A stretch of 64,000 nucleotides of DNA from an uncultured Elusimicrobium sp. (GTDB lineage Bacteria > Elusimicrobiota > Elusimicrobia > Elusimicrobiales > Elusimicrobiaceae): positions 62,001-126,000 of the forward strand of contig CADBRU010000008.1 of the NCBI GenBank assembly GCA_902797165.1. Reading direction: 5' to 3'. The notes under the pieces were generated by a model. It did not search any database. It had not been told where the DNA came from and was given only the letters and a program-made list of their open reading frames with translations. Within the stretch, counting starts at the first letter, position 1, and each line of letters begins with the position of its first letter. The position numbers and the translations under genes are program-made. This document shows, piece after piece, positions 40,775 through 48,925 of this stretch.

Positions 40775-41736
40775 AAAAAACAGTATTAGTTACGGGAGGA
40801 AATGGGTTTATCGGCAAGCGTTTAACAGATGCCTTGCTGCAAGCCGGATATAAAGTTAGAATTGTTTCTCGTCATGCTCCTCGTATCCAGCCGGTTAATC
40901 CGGATGTTTCTATTGTACAAGCCGATTATCAAAGTGTAGACTCTCTTAAAAAAGCCATGCAAGGCTGCAGTATGGTATATCACTTAGCGGCGGCCATTTT
41001 TGGCTTTAAATACGAAGATTTCTATAAAGCCAATGCCCAGGCTACCCACAACATGGTAGCGGCCGCTAATGCCACAAGCAGCGTTGAGCGGTTTATTTAT
41101 ATGTCTTCCTTGGCGGCCAGCGGTTTTGCTGACAAGGCGGACAAACCCCGTTTGGAAAGTGAGGATCCAAAACCCATTTCCGATTACGGCGCTACAAAAC
41201 TGGAAGGGGAAAAAGCCCTTAGTGAGTTAAATCCGAATATTACGTGGACGATTTTCCGCGCGCCGATTGTGTATGGCGGCAGTGAATCGGGCGTATCCAA
41301 AATAGCCGCGTGGGTCAAACGCGGTTTAATGGTCAATACGTCGGGAAACGGTTTGTTTAGTTTTGTATATGTGGGAGATTTGGTATCTGCACTGGCCGCA
41401 GTTCCCACGACAGCCGGCACGGAAAAACAAATATTCTTCGTGTGCGAAGAGCAAAATTATCCGTGGCCTGTATTTATTGAGCAAATGGCACAGGCTATGG
41501 GCGTGCGCAAGCCTTTTATGCCGCAAGCGCCGTCTTGGATGTTACATGTTGCGGCGGCCGCTTATTCAATGATCGCGCGCCTTACAGGTGCGCAACCAGC
41601 CTTAAATTACGATAAAATCAAAGAAGCCATGATTCCCGGGCATTGGATATGTGACGGTAGTAAATGGCGTAATTTAAGCGGGCAACAGTTTACTCCGTTA
41701 AAAGAAGGTTTAACTAAAAGTTTTAGTAAAAAGTAA
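40771..41736 (+). CDS. NAD-dependent epimerase/dehydratase (extended SDR)
   Basis: 321 residues. Rossmann nucleotide loop TGGNGFIGKRL at the start, an acidic position in VQADYQ, YHLAAAIFGF, the catalytic Ser in YMSSLAAS, and YGATK with the active Tyr and Lys. The substrate (nucleotide sugar or other) cannot be read. It overlaps the previous membrane-protein gene by 4 bases, an odd placement for a sugar enzyme, and is followed by an unrelated nuclease-like gene. Confidence 0.82.
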   Translation: MKKTVLVTGGNGFIGKRLTDALLQAGYKVRIVSRHAPRIQPVNPDVSIVQADYQSVDSLKKAMQGCSMVYHLAAAIFGFKYEDFYKANAQATHNMVAAANATSSVERFIYMSSLAASGFADKADKPRLESEDPKPISDYGATKLEGEKALSELNPNITWTIFRAPIVYGGSESGVSKIAAWVKRGLMVNTSGNGLFSFVYVGDLVSALAAVPTTAGTEKQIFFVCEEQNYPWPVFIEQMAQAMGVRKPFMPQAPSWMLHVAAAAYSMIARLTGAQPALNYDKIKEAMIPGHWICDGSKWRNLSGQQFTPLKEGLTKSFSKK

Positions 41737-41754
41737 TGTTAAGGAGGCCGAAAT

Positions 41755-42981
41755 ATGCCGCCCGATACCGAAGAAATTCAGCAACTTTTAACGCAAGCCT
41801 TACCGCCCATTGAAAAATATTACGAATATATCGCACAACATCCTTCTTGGAATATATTTTACGCACTGGGTAAAACAAAGTATTTGGATGAATTGATTCA
41901 TTCTTATTTTTTGGCTACGGTTCTGCGCACCAAAATAGACGGAAAATTTATATTTTTGCAATTGTTTTTAGATTTGCTGCGTCAAAAATTTTCATACGAA
42001 TATAATGCGGCAGATTTGCATCAAACCCCGCATATAGAAACGGAATATAGTATCGGCCCTATCACACAAGACTACATGAGTGGGGGGCGTATTGATCTGC
42101 TTGTTAAAATATCCGACAAAATCCTTGTAATAGAAAATAAAATCGGCGCCGACGATCAGCCCAAACAATTATATCGCTATTTTAAGAAATTTCCCGAGGC
42201 ACAACTTCTCTATCTTACTCTGACGGGGTACGAGCCGTCCAAAGAATCTCTCTATAAGTTGGAAGAAGAAGGCGGTACTTACGAATGTTTGTCTTATAAA
42301 AAAGACATTTTGTCTTGGCTGAAATCTTGCGCGGCAGAGTTGGATAAACCCAATAATATGCCTTGCTTTTGGATAGAGCAATTGCAAACAAATTTAAGCC
42401 AATACCAAAAAATTTTAGAGGATCTTACCGACGAAGGAGCCAAAAAAAGTATGAATGAAGAAATTATCAAAATTGCCAATGTAAATAAAAATAATTTTAT
42501 GAGTGCTTTACATATCGGCCGTAATTACACTGAAATTTTTAATCAAACCATACGGGAAAAATTGATTCATCCTTTGCGTCAGTTTGTAGGTCCGGATTTT
42601 AAGATTGAAGAAACAGGTACGCCGGATAAAATTGCGGGCATTTTAATTTATAAAGAATCTTGGAAACATATAGCCCTTCGTTTTAACAGTGAGCATTGGG
42701 AGGGTTTAACCGCTTTGTACGGCCTTTCTAAGATAAATAAAAAAGTAACATTCTCTGAAACCTTAAAAGATTATTTTAATGAGAAACATTTCCCTTCCTA
42801 CCGCAGAACGCAGTATTGGCCGCTCATTGGGGAATTGGCTTATTCTGTTAATGAAGACGATACCGCCGTTAAACTATGGGACGAAGAAGAAAGTGCCAAG
42901 ATTTTGGAGCATTTTAAAGACAAGATTGCTGAACTTATGAAAATCGTGCAGCAAGCCGAGAAAGACGGGATAGAATTATAA
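41755..42981 (+). CDS. PD-(D/E)XK nuclease-superfamily protein
   Basis: 408 residues. The N-terminal half carries a nuclease core: GGRIDLLVKISDKILVIENK, with the Asp and the E-x-K pair of a PD-(D/E)XK site, then DQPKQLYRYFKKFPEAQLLYLTLTG. This matches the PDDEXK_4 type of proteins whose partners and targets are mostly unknown; several relatives occur in defence or mobile contexts. AGGAGG precedes the ATG. It sits between housekeeping genes and a tRNA-Ser gene, a common integration site, but no integrase or att repeat is visible. Confidence 0.75.
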   Translation: MPPDTEEIQQLLTQALPPIEKYYEYIAQHPSWNIFYALGKTKYLDELIHSYFLATVLRTKIDGKFIFLQLFLDLLRQKFSYEYNAADLHQTPHIETEYSIGPITQDYMSGGRIDLLVKISDKILVIENKIGADDQPKQLYRYFKKFPEAQLLYLTLTGYEPSKESLYKLEEEGGTYECLSYKKDILSWLKSCAAELDKPNNMPCFWIEQLQTNLSQYQKILEDLTDEGAKKSMNEEIIKIANVNKNNFMSALHIGRNYTEIFNQTIREKLIHPLRQFVGPDFKIEETGTPDKIAGILIYKESWKHIALRFNSEHWEGLTALYGLSKINKKVTFSETLKDYFNEKHFPSYRRTQYWPLIGELAYSVNEDDTAVKLWDEEESAKILEHFKDKIAELMKIVQQAEKDGIEL

Positions 42982-43022
42982 TTTTATCTCAATAGGTTTG
43001 CCTAATTTGATATAATATAAAG

Positions 43023-43048
43023 GCCGTCTGCTATTAATCTACGACGGC
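43023..43048 (+). promoter_or_regulatory. hairpin between promoter and tRNA-Ser
   Basis: GCCGTC pairs with GACGGC across a 14-base loop, between a TATAAT (43011-43016) and the mature tRNA start at 43061. It is likely the 5' leader of the tRNA precursor. Confidence 0.35.
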
Positions 43049-43060
43049 TCTACGGATTTA

Positions 43061-43151
43061 GGAGAGGTGGCCGAGTGGCTGAAGGCAGCGGTTTGCTAAA
43101 CCGCCATACAGGTTAATTCCTGTATCGAGGGTTCAAATCCCTCCCTCTCCG
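43061..43151 (+). tRNA. tRNA-Ser(GCU)
   Basis: 91 bases including the discriminator G. Acceptor stem GGAGAGG (43061-43067) pairs with CCTCTCC (43144-43150). The anticodon stem GCGGT/ACCGC encloses TTGCTAA, giving anticodon GCU at 43095-43097. A long variable arm (TACAGG...CCTGTA) marks it as a class II Ser tRNA, and GGTTCAAATCC is the T loop. CCA is not encoded. A TATAAT at 43011-43016 is the probable promoter -10. Confidence 0.95.
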
Positions 43152-43165
43152 AAATTTTTTTGCCT

Positions 43166-43265
43166 ATTTTCTTTTATCACTTTGTTCTCGTTCCCTCGGG
43201 TACTTCGGGCTCCGCCCTTTTACAGTACACACTCGGTCACTGCGGCCTCGTGCTAAAAGAAAAAT
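43166..43265. repeat. imperfect inverted-repeat element downstream of tRNA-Ser
   Basis: ATTTTCTTTTA at 43166-43176 is nearly the reverse complement of TAAAAGAAAAAT at 43254-43265, and inner CAC/GTG pairs extend it. The ~75 bases between contain a CCCTCGGGTACTTCGGG hairpin and GC-rich segments unlike the surroundings. No gene is seen here. It could be a repeat of REP/MITE type or a processed tail of the tRNA transcript. Confidence 0.4.
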
Positions 43266-43288
43266 ACTTTATGTAGAATTTATGAAAT

Positions 43289-43318
43289 AAAAAACCCCGG
43301 ATTTATTCCGGGGTTTTT
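43289..43318 (-). terminator. terminator after ppa
   Basis: AAAACCCCGG/CCGGGGTTTTT stem, A- and T-rich on both sides, 15 bases past the ppa stop. It may also stop the convergent tRNA-Ser transcript. Confidence 0.85.
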
Positions 43319-43333
43319 GGTGTGTTAAGACCT

Positions 43334-43894
43334 TTAGAAATTACTGAATTTTACGAATTTATTTTCATAGGCTTCAAAGGCCTCTTGTAAAATCTTGGCG
43401 GCCACATCTTTATCGAAAATCTTTTCGACGACTACGGTTTTATTTTCCAATTTTTTGTAATCTTCAAAGAAACTCATGATTTCCGATACTAAATGTTCGG
43501 GCAGTTCGGTGATATTGCGGTAATGGCTGACATTGGGGTCCCCTTGGGCCACGGCCACAATTTTATCGTCTGCCTCTCCGTTATCCAACATGCGCATAAC
43601 GCCGATAATACGCGCCGGCACAATGCACAAAGGCACTACTTCGGCTTGCGATAAAATCAAAATATCCAGCGGGTCTTTATCGGCCCCATAGGTGCGGGGA
43701 ATAAATCCGTAATTGGCCGGATAATAGACGGAAGAATACAATACACGGTCCATACGCAAAAGGCCGCTTTCTTTATCCAGTTCATATTTGGCGCGGGTGC
43801 CTTTGGGAATTTCGATAATTCCGTTGACGATATCCGGCAAGGTTTCTTTATTGCCGGGGGAAACGTGATGCCACGGGTTAAAATTAGTGAACAT
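43334..43894 (-). CDS. ppa: inorganic pyrophosphatase (family I)
   Basis: 186 residues. [20 protein letters not shown] and the metal-binding signature [10 protein letters not shown] are present, with [13 protein letters not shown] between. It hydrolyses PPi and would pull PPi-producing reactions, including the PPDK of this genome if that runs toward PEP. GAGAGGA lies 6 bases before the ATG; a TATAAT at about 43931-43926 is a probable -10. Confidence 0.95.
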   Translation of the reverse strand: MFTNFNPWHHVSPGNKETLPDIVNGIIEIPKGTRAKYELDKESGLLRMDRVLYSSVYYPANYGFIPRTYGADKDPLDILILSQAEVVPLCIVPARIIGVMRMLDNGEADDKIVAVAQGDPNVSHYRNITELPEHLVSEIMSFFEDYKKLENKTVVVEKIFDKDVAAKILQEAFEAYENKFVKFSNF

Positions 43895-43994
43895 AAAAAT
43901 CCTCTCTTGGTTAATTTACACTATGATTATAGCAATTTCGCATTTGCCGAGATAATGAAATTTAACGCAAGAGAGGACTTATTTGGATATTCTT

Positions 43995-44465
43995 TTATAG
44001 CGTACAACCATCACCGCCACAAACTAATTTGCAGTAGTCTTTACTATCAATATCTCCATTGTCATAACAAGATATAGTCCCATCATTCTCCAAAAACAAA
44101 TCATATACATATTCTGTTCTATCATTACCAATAATACGATTAGCATATATGTCACTTATACTCTCAAATCCATATTGCCAATCTTTTGTATCTATACAAT
44201 TTGAATCCACACAATTTGTTTGTCGCCACTCACCCGGTAATTCAATAGTTAGATGCTCAAGTAAATTGTTACATTCTGTACTATCTTCTCCAAATTCCAA
44301 AAAACACAATTGTTTATTTTGATGAATTGCTTTTAACATAATTCTTGCTTCGGCAACGCGGCTTTTTTCTACTGCTTTTTCATATTGCGGCAGCGCAATT
44401 GCCGACAAAATGCCGATGATTAATACGACTACCAATAGTTCAATTAACGTAAAACCTTTTTTCAT
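43995..44465 (-). CDS. type IV prepilin-like protein (paralogue 5)
   Basis: 156 residues: MKKG leader, FTLIELLVVVLIIGILSAIA, then EKAVEKSRVAEARIMLKAI. The end KDYCKLVCGGDGCTL is shared with paralogue 7 at 55389-55877, giving a subfamily with six conserved cysteines. TAAGGAGAAA is the ribosome binding site, and a short GGGG/CCC hairpin lies just upstream of it. The promoter signature is T6-GG-TATAGT (-10 at 44503-44498). It lies between the FMN reductase gene and ppa. Confidence 0.88.
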   Translation of the reverse strand: MKKGFTLIELLVVVLIIGILSAIALPQYEKAVEKSRVAEARIMLKAIHQNKQLCFLEFGEDSTECNNLLEHLTIELPGEWRQTNCVDSNCIDTKDWQYGFESISDIYANRIIGNDRTEYVYDLFLENDGTISCYDNGDIDSKDYCKLVCGGDGCTL

Positions 44466-44536
44466 CTTTTTCTCCTTAGGGATAAACCCCTCATAAAACT
44501 ATACCAAAAAATGATTTGTTAAGTTTAATAAAGTTT

Positions 44537-45151
44537 TTACCGGATAAAATGGGTCGGTTTCCATTCTTCCGCTTCGGGAGGCGTGACTTTATCTGCGTGA
44601 ATTTTTTTAAGTAACCAGGCCATATTTCGGCCCAAGGTGCGCATGGTTTGCATGCCTTCTTCGTCCTGTTTGGCTTCACCGGGGGTACGCCCGTGCACGC
44701 TGTTCCAATATTGAGACGATACCACCGGCATATTGTTAATGGTAAAGTATTTATTCAAACGGTCAAAGGTAGCACTCGCTCCGCCGCGCCGGCAGACCGC
44801 TACGGCCGCACCGGGTTTATAGCGCAGTTTGCGCCCGCATGAGTGAAATAAGCGGTCTAATAGGGCACACAAAGATCCGTTCGGCCCGGCATAATAGGTG
44901 GGGGAGCCGATTACAATTCCGTCAATATTATCCAATTCTGCGGTAATTTGTTTGTACAAATCGTCTTCAAACACACAATGGCCGATTTCTTTACATTTTC
45001 CGCACGCTATACAACCGCGTACCGCTTGCGCACCGAGTGAAATGATTTGAGTTTTTACGCCCTCTTTTTCTAAAGCACCGGCTACTTCGCTCAGCGCCAA
45101 AAATGTGTTTCCTTGCGTGTGGGGGCTTCCGTTAATTAATAATACTTTCAT
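44537..45151 (-). CDS. NADPH-dependent FMN reductase-family protein (iron-sulfur flavoprotein-like)
   Basis: 204 residues, flavodoxin-like fold. The phosphate-binding loop is INGSPHTQGNTFLAL; GCIACGKCKEIGHCVFEDD places four Cys as in iron-sulfur flavoproteins of the Isf type; GSPTYYAGPNGSLCALLDRLF is the flavin contact. It probably passes electrons to a redox partner in the anaerobic cytoplasm; the substrate is unknown. I use the ATG at 45151 (GGAG 8 bases before); the longer frame overlaps dxs. It is 8 bases after the dxs stop, so likely co-transcribed. Confidence 0.85.
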   Translation of the reverse strand: MKVLLINGSPHTQGNTFLALSEVAGALEKEGVKTQIISLGAQAVRGCIACGKCKEIGHCVFEDDLYKQITAELDNIDGIVIGSPTYYAGPNGSLCALLDRLFHSCGRKLRYKPGAAVAVCRRGGASATFDRLNKYFTINNMPVVSSQYWNSVHGRTPGEAKQDEEGMQTMRTLGRNMAWLLKKIHADKVTPPEAEEWKPTHFIR

Positions 45152-45159
45152 ATAGTCTC

Positions 45160-46902
45160 CTATTTTAAGAGTTTTTTCACGTCGGCGGTAATGAGTTGCG
45201 GGGTTAAGTGATAGCGCGCATATAATTCCTCCAACGGCACGCGGTCGGCAAATACTTTGTCCGCACCATAGCAAAGCACTTTGACATTGCTGGGGCCGAA
45301 ATAGCGCGCAATTTTTTCACCGAAACCGCCGTCAATCACTCCGTCTTCCAAAGTAAGTACGATTTGATGATCTTTTTTCAGTTCATTAAGTAAGTCACTA
45401 TCCACACCGGTTAAATAGCGCGGATTGATTAAAGTGGGGGAGATACCCAATGTTTTTTCCATTTCCGCACAAACTGCTTCCCCAAGTCCAAAGAAATTAC
45501 CCGCGGCAATAATAGCCACTTGTTTTCCGTGGCGGACCGCTTCGTATTTATTCAAATCGGAATAATCGGTTTGTACAGGTTTTTCGGCGTGGCGCATTTC
45601 CGTAAACGGTACACGAATTGCCACCGGATGGGCGGTTTGTTTGAGTGACCATTCTAACATAGCAATATATTCCTCGGCGTTGGTCGGTGCCAAATAAATC
45701 ATGTTGGGAATGTTGCAAATCAGCGGAATATCATAAAGCCCGGCGTGGGTTACGTTATCGGGCCCGATGGCCCCATAGTGAATGAGTAATGTGGCGGGGG
45801 AATTATTCAACGCCAAATCTTGCGATAATTGGTCATAGGTGCGTTGAATAAAAGAACTGAGTACATTGAGTACCGGTTTGGCTCCCGCACGCGCTAAAGC
45901 CGATGCATAGGCCACCGCGTGTTCTTCTGCAATGCCTACATCGGTATAATTTTTGCCCAATTTGGCGCGCACGTCCGGAGTTAGTCCGTATGCGCCCGGT
46001 GTTCCCGGGGAAATAACGCATAAAGTCGGCTCGGTTTGTTGTTTTTTAAGTAGATAATCTACGGTTAAAGAAATATAAGAGGGAGCATACTCCGTGGGTT
46101 TATTATCCAGTGCACCGGGGCCCATATAGTGGAAAAATTCTTTATTTTCTTCGGCCGGTTTGCAACCTTTTCCTTTTAATGTGTGAATATGTAATACGAC
46201 GGGGTGCTTACTGTCTTTTACCTTCTTAAAAGCGTCAATTAAGGCGGCTATGTCGTTGCCTTGTTCCAAATACATATACTCAAAACCCATGGCTTTGAAA
46301 ATATTATTTTCCGCTTGTCCGCGGGTTTGGCGCAGCAGTGCTAAATTTTTATAAATACCGCCGTAATTGGGGGCAATGCTCATTTCATTATCGTTAAGAA
46401 TTAAAATGTAATTGCTGTCCAGTTCCGCGGCATTGTCTAAGCCTTCCAAAGCCTCACCGCCGCTTAAAGAGCCGTCTCCCAAAATGGCAACTACATTATA
46501 TTTTTCACCTTTCAAATCGCGTGCTTTGGCAAGCCCCACGGCCAAACTGGGTGCGGTGGAAGTATGCCCGATAAAAAAGGTATCGTGTTTACTCTCTGCG
46601 GGATTGGTAAACCCGGAAAATGTGTGGTATTTATCCGGATCGGTAAAAGCGGCTTTGCGTCCGGTCAGCATTTTATGCGGGTAGCATTGATGAGAAACGT
46701 CAAATACAAATTTATCCGTCGGAGAATTAAACACATAATGCAGCGCAATAGTGGGCTCAATAAAGCCCAAATTCGGCCCTAAATGCCCGCCGGTGGTGTT
46801 TACGCGTTTAATAATGGCCGCGCGCATTTCTTCGGCAAGGGTTTGCATTTCTTCAATGGATAAATGTTTTAAATCTTTCGGTTCATTGATTTTTTCTAAC
46901 AT
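45160..46902 (-). CDS. dxs: 1-deoxy-D-xylulose-5-phosphate synthase-like protein
   Basis: 580 residues, shorter than the usual 620-640. The thiamine diphosphate motif is GDGSLSGGEALEGLDNAAEL ... LNDNEMSIAPN, and the pyrimidine domain has DVGIAEEHAVAYASALARAG. Typical DXS residues are altered: HTxSGFP becomes HTFSGFTNP, and RYPRG becomes RVPFTEMRH. It most probably condenses pyruvate and glyceraldehyde 3-phosphate to make DXP for isoprenoids, but a divergent transketolase-like role is possible. It leads an operon with the flavoprotein. Confidence 0.8.
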   Translation of the reverse strand: MLEKINEPKDLKHLSIEEMQTLAEEMRAAIIKRVNTTGGHLGPNLGFIEPTIALHYVFNSPTDKFVFDVSHQCYPHKMLTGRKAAFTDPDKYHTFSGFTNPAESKHDTFFIGHTSTAPSLAVGLAKARDLKGEKYNVVAILGDGSLSGGEALEGLDNAAELDSNYILILNDNEMSIAPNYGGIYKNLALLRQTRGQAENNIFKAMGFEYMYLEQGNDIAALIDAFKKVKDSKHPVVLHIHTLKGKGCKPAEENKEFFHYMGPGALDNKPTEYAPSYISLTVDYLLKKQQTEPTLCVISPGTPGAYGLTPDVRAKLGKNYTDVGIAEEHAVAYASALARAGAKPVLNVLSSFIQRTYDQLSQDLALNNSPATLLIHYGAIGPDNVTHAGLYDIPLICNIPNMIYLAPTNAEEYIAMLEWSLKQTAHPVAIRVPFTEMRHAEKPVQTDYSDLNKYEAVRHGKQVAIIAAGNFFGLGEAVCAEMEKTLGISPTLINPRYLTGVDSDLLNELKKDHQIVLTLEDGVIDGGFGEKIARYFGPSNVKVLCYGADKVFADRVPLEELYARYHLTPQLITADVKKLLK

Positions 46903-47003
46903 TGTGTCTCCTAGAGGATAAAGATATACATATCATTGGTCATGCGATGGGTAATATCCTTATATAAATTGTACGATATAGGAGCCGTTTTTTGGTAAAA
47001 TAT

Positions 47004-47020
47004 TTTCTAATAATTAGAAA
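47004..47020. promoter_or_regulatory. 17-bp palindrome abutting the prepilin 6 ribosome binding site
   Basis: TTTCTAAT-A-ATTAGAAA is a perfect palindrome between a TAAAAT (46996-47001) and GGAG (47021-47024). It could be an operator or an RNA hairpin affecting translation. Confidence 0.5.
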
Positions 47021-47030
47021 GGAGAAATTT

Positions 47031-47501
47031 ATGAAGAAAGGATTTACATTGATTGAACTGCTGGTAGTAGTCTTAATTATCGGTATTTTGTCTGCTATTG
47101 CCTTGCCGCAATATACCAAAGCCGTGGAAAAAGCCCGCGCCAGTGAAGCCATGATTATAATGCGATCTATTGCCGATGCTAACAAACGTTATCATATGGC
47201 TAATGGAACTTATGCCACTTTGCTTTCCGATTTAGATATTGATGTGCCGGGAAGTGAAGTGGGGGATGAATTGCAGCGTAGAGCAACAAAGTATTTTGAA
47301 TATGGGTGTAAAAGTTATTCTACAGAAAATCAAATTGCGGTTGCGCAACGTTTACCATCAGACACAAATTATGCTTTAGCCATCGACTGGGATGGGCTTT
47401 GGTGGTGTAAAGGATATAGTGCGGAAGGGGTAAAAAACTGCAAAATGTTAGGCGCTACGAATGCTACGGCAACTGATGTGTTGTACGAGATAAAACACTA
47501 G
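47031..47501 (+). CDS. type IV prepilin-like protein (paralogue 6)
   Basis: 156 residues: MKKG leader, FTLIELLVVVLIIGILSAIA, EKARASEAMIIMRSIADANK. The globular end (DWDGLWWCKGYS...NCKMLGATNA) does not match the other paralogues closely. I chose the ATG at 47031, preceded by AAAGGAGAAA; an upstream in-frame start is not needed. Its promoter signature is T6-GG-TAAAAT, in a region with no terminator nearby, which argues the T tract is a genuine promoter element. It is divergent from dxs and convergent with the acyltransferase gene. Confidence 0.87.
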   Translation: MKKGFTLIELLVVVLIIGILSAIALPQYTKAVEKARASEAMIIMRSIADANKRYHMANGTYATLLSDLDIDVPGSEVGDELQRRATKYFEYGCKSYSTENQIAVAQRLPSDTNYALAIDWDGLWWCKGYSAEGVKNCKMLGATNATATDVLYEIKH

Positions 47502-47509
47502 AGATTAAT

Positions 47510-48211
47510 TCAGCCCTTTGTATTATCGAAATGCTTTTGGTTAATAAACATTTCAGACGCTTCCGTTACACGGTCTAATTCGTGTTTGAGTTCTTCTTTG
47601 GCGGCGGCTAAATCGGTTTCAGACGTGATATAAAAGGCTTTACCGTATGTAAGCGCGGTTTTGCCAAAAGGCAGCGGAATACGCATTTTATCCCACGAAT
47701 TAACGGTAAATTTATGGCTTAGCGCTGTACCCACCGGAATAATCGGCAGACCTGTTTTAAGTGCTAAATATAAAGTACCCGGATGCACCTGATAGATCGG
47801 TCCCTTGGGCCCGTCGGGCGTCAGCATGGGGTGATATCCTTCTTTAACCGCGTGCATTAATTCAATTAAAGCCCTTGCTCCGCCGCGTGTAGAACTTCCG
47901 CGTACGGCTTTCATACCAAAGCGCGGCAATACCCGCGCAATATATTCTCCGTCTTTACTTTGGCTGATTAGCGCGGCTATTTTTTGTCCGCGGTAGGGAT
48001 ATAATAAGAAAAGTTGCTGGTTGTGCCAAATACAGTAAATGTAATTTTTGCCCTGTTTTTCCAGTTCTAAAAATTCATTTGTTTTAAACCAATAAATCCT
48101 TGTAGTCCAGCCTAAAAACACACTGTACACATAGGCAAACCAAGATACCAGTTTGTGCGAAAAGGAAACTTTGTTTTCCGTCGATTTAGATTTAGTTTTT
48201 GCTTTAGTCAT
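47510..48211 (-). CDS. DUF374-family lysophospholipid acyltransferase-like protein
   Basis: 233 residues. A Lys/Thr/Ser-rich start, a hydrophobic segment near 20-40, then the acyltransferase core: IYCIWHNQQLFLLYPYRG (the H of the HX4D-type site), VRGSSTRGGARALIELM, LTPDGPKGPIYQVHPG. Relatives transfer fatty acyl groups to lipid A or glycerolipids in the inner membrane. Its ATG overlaps the stop of the upstream gene (TAATG), so the two are coupled. Confidence 0.82.
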   Translation of the reverse strand: MTKAKTKSKSTENKVSFSHKLVSWFAYVYSVFLGWTTRIYWFKTNEFLELEKQGKNYIYCIWHNQQLFLLYPYRGQKIAALISQSKDGEYIARVLPRFGMKAVRGSSTRGGARALIELMHAVKEGYHPMLTPDGPKGPIYQVHPGTLYLALKTGLPIIPVGTALSHKFTVNSWDKMRIPLPFGKTALTYGKAFYITSETDLAAAKEELKHELDRVTEASEMFINQKHFDNTKG

Positions 48212-48840
48212 TATTTTTTCCCTTTTCGTTTTTTCTTTTGCCACGGAACCGTAAACAGTACGGTGGCTTGCGGAATAATTTGTCCGTCTTTTATAGATAC
48301 ATCAATTTTATCACAGTGTATTTGCTTCAAAATTTCGGGCAAAATCTTTTGGGCCGTAGTATCGTCTAAGCGGGGGGAATCTTTGAATAGTTTCGGCTCC
48401 GGCGCAAGACCGATTTTAGGCACGTAAATAAATTGCGGATCTAACGCCTCATATTCTTCTTTTTCCGCTTGTTCTTTGACAAGGTCGAGCACAAAGAGCG
48501 TAGCCGTGCGTAAAAATTCAAATAAAACGGTTTGTGCGGCTAATTGTTCCGGTCCTTGCAACGTGTTTGCGTGATCGGTACAGGCCGCGCCCAAAGTAAC
48601 CGCGCACGCGCTAAACATACCTTGCGCGGCAATGGTGTGCTCCGGCAAATCCCAAAGTACATTTTCATTAAGTTCATAGACGGTGCCGGGGTCTAATTTT
48701 TGAGAGAGATCAATAATAAAACGTGTCAGCGCAATTTCATCAGTCAGTCCGGCGGCAGACAAATCAAGCCCTAACCGTTGCACTTTACGCAAGATTTCTT
48801 TTTGACGGGTGCTGATTTTGAAGCGTTTTATTTTGCGCAT
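48211..48840 (-). CDS. hypothetical protein coupled to acyltransferase gene
   Basis: 209 residues, no signal peptide or membrane segment, with a basic C-terminus ending KKKRKGKK. The middle (ACAVTLGAACTDHANTL, then a long helical stretch) weakly resembles the pattern of methionine synthase activation domain proteins, but I would not assign it. It is translationally coupled to the acyltransferase gene by a TAATG overlap. Confidence 0.6.
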   Translation of the reverse strand: MRKIKRFKISTRQKEILRKVQRLGLDLSAAGLTDEIALTRFIIDLSQKLDPGTVYELNENVLWDLPEHTIAAQGMFSACAVTLGAACTDHANTLQGPEQLAAQTVLFEFLRTATLFVLDLVKEQAEKEEYEALDPQFIYVPKIGLAPEPKLFKDSPRLDDTTAQKILPEILKQIHCDKIDVSIKDGQIIPQATVLFTVPWQKKKRKGKK

Positions 48841-48878
48841 ATGTTTTCCTTTTTATAAACACTCCGTAAAGTGCTTGT

Positions 48879-48911
48879 AAAAAGGCCGGGCACACATAAT
48901 GCGCACCCGGC
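48879..48911 (-). terminator. terminator after secF
   Basis: On the minus strand GCCGGG (48911-48906) pairs with CCCGGC (48890-48885) across an imperfect inner stem, followed by TTTTT. It lies 15 bases past the secF stop. Confidence 0.8.
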
Positions 48912-48925
48912 TTATTAAGTAAATA

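Noticed and set aside
43902-43977. Inverted repeat CCTCTCTTG/CAAGAGAGG around the ppa leader
   Set aside because: The likely ppa promoter lies between the arms, so one arm would not be in the transcript; the match may be coincidental.
44537-45274. 245-residue version of the FMN reductase
   Set aside because: The extra residues are the 3' end of dxs read in another frame; the ATG at 45151 has a good ribosome binding site.
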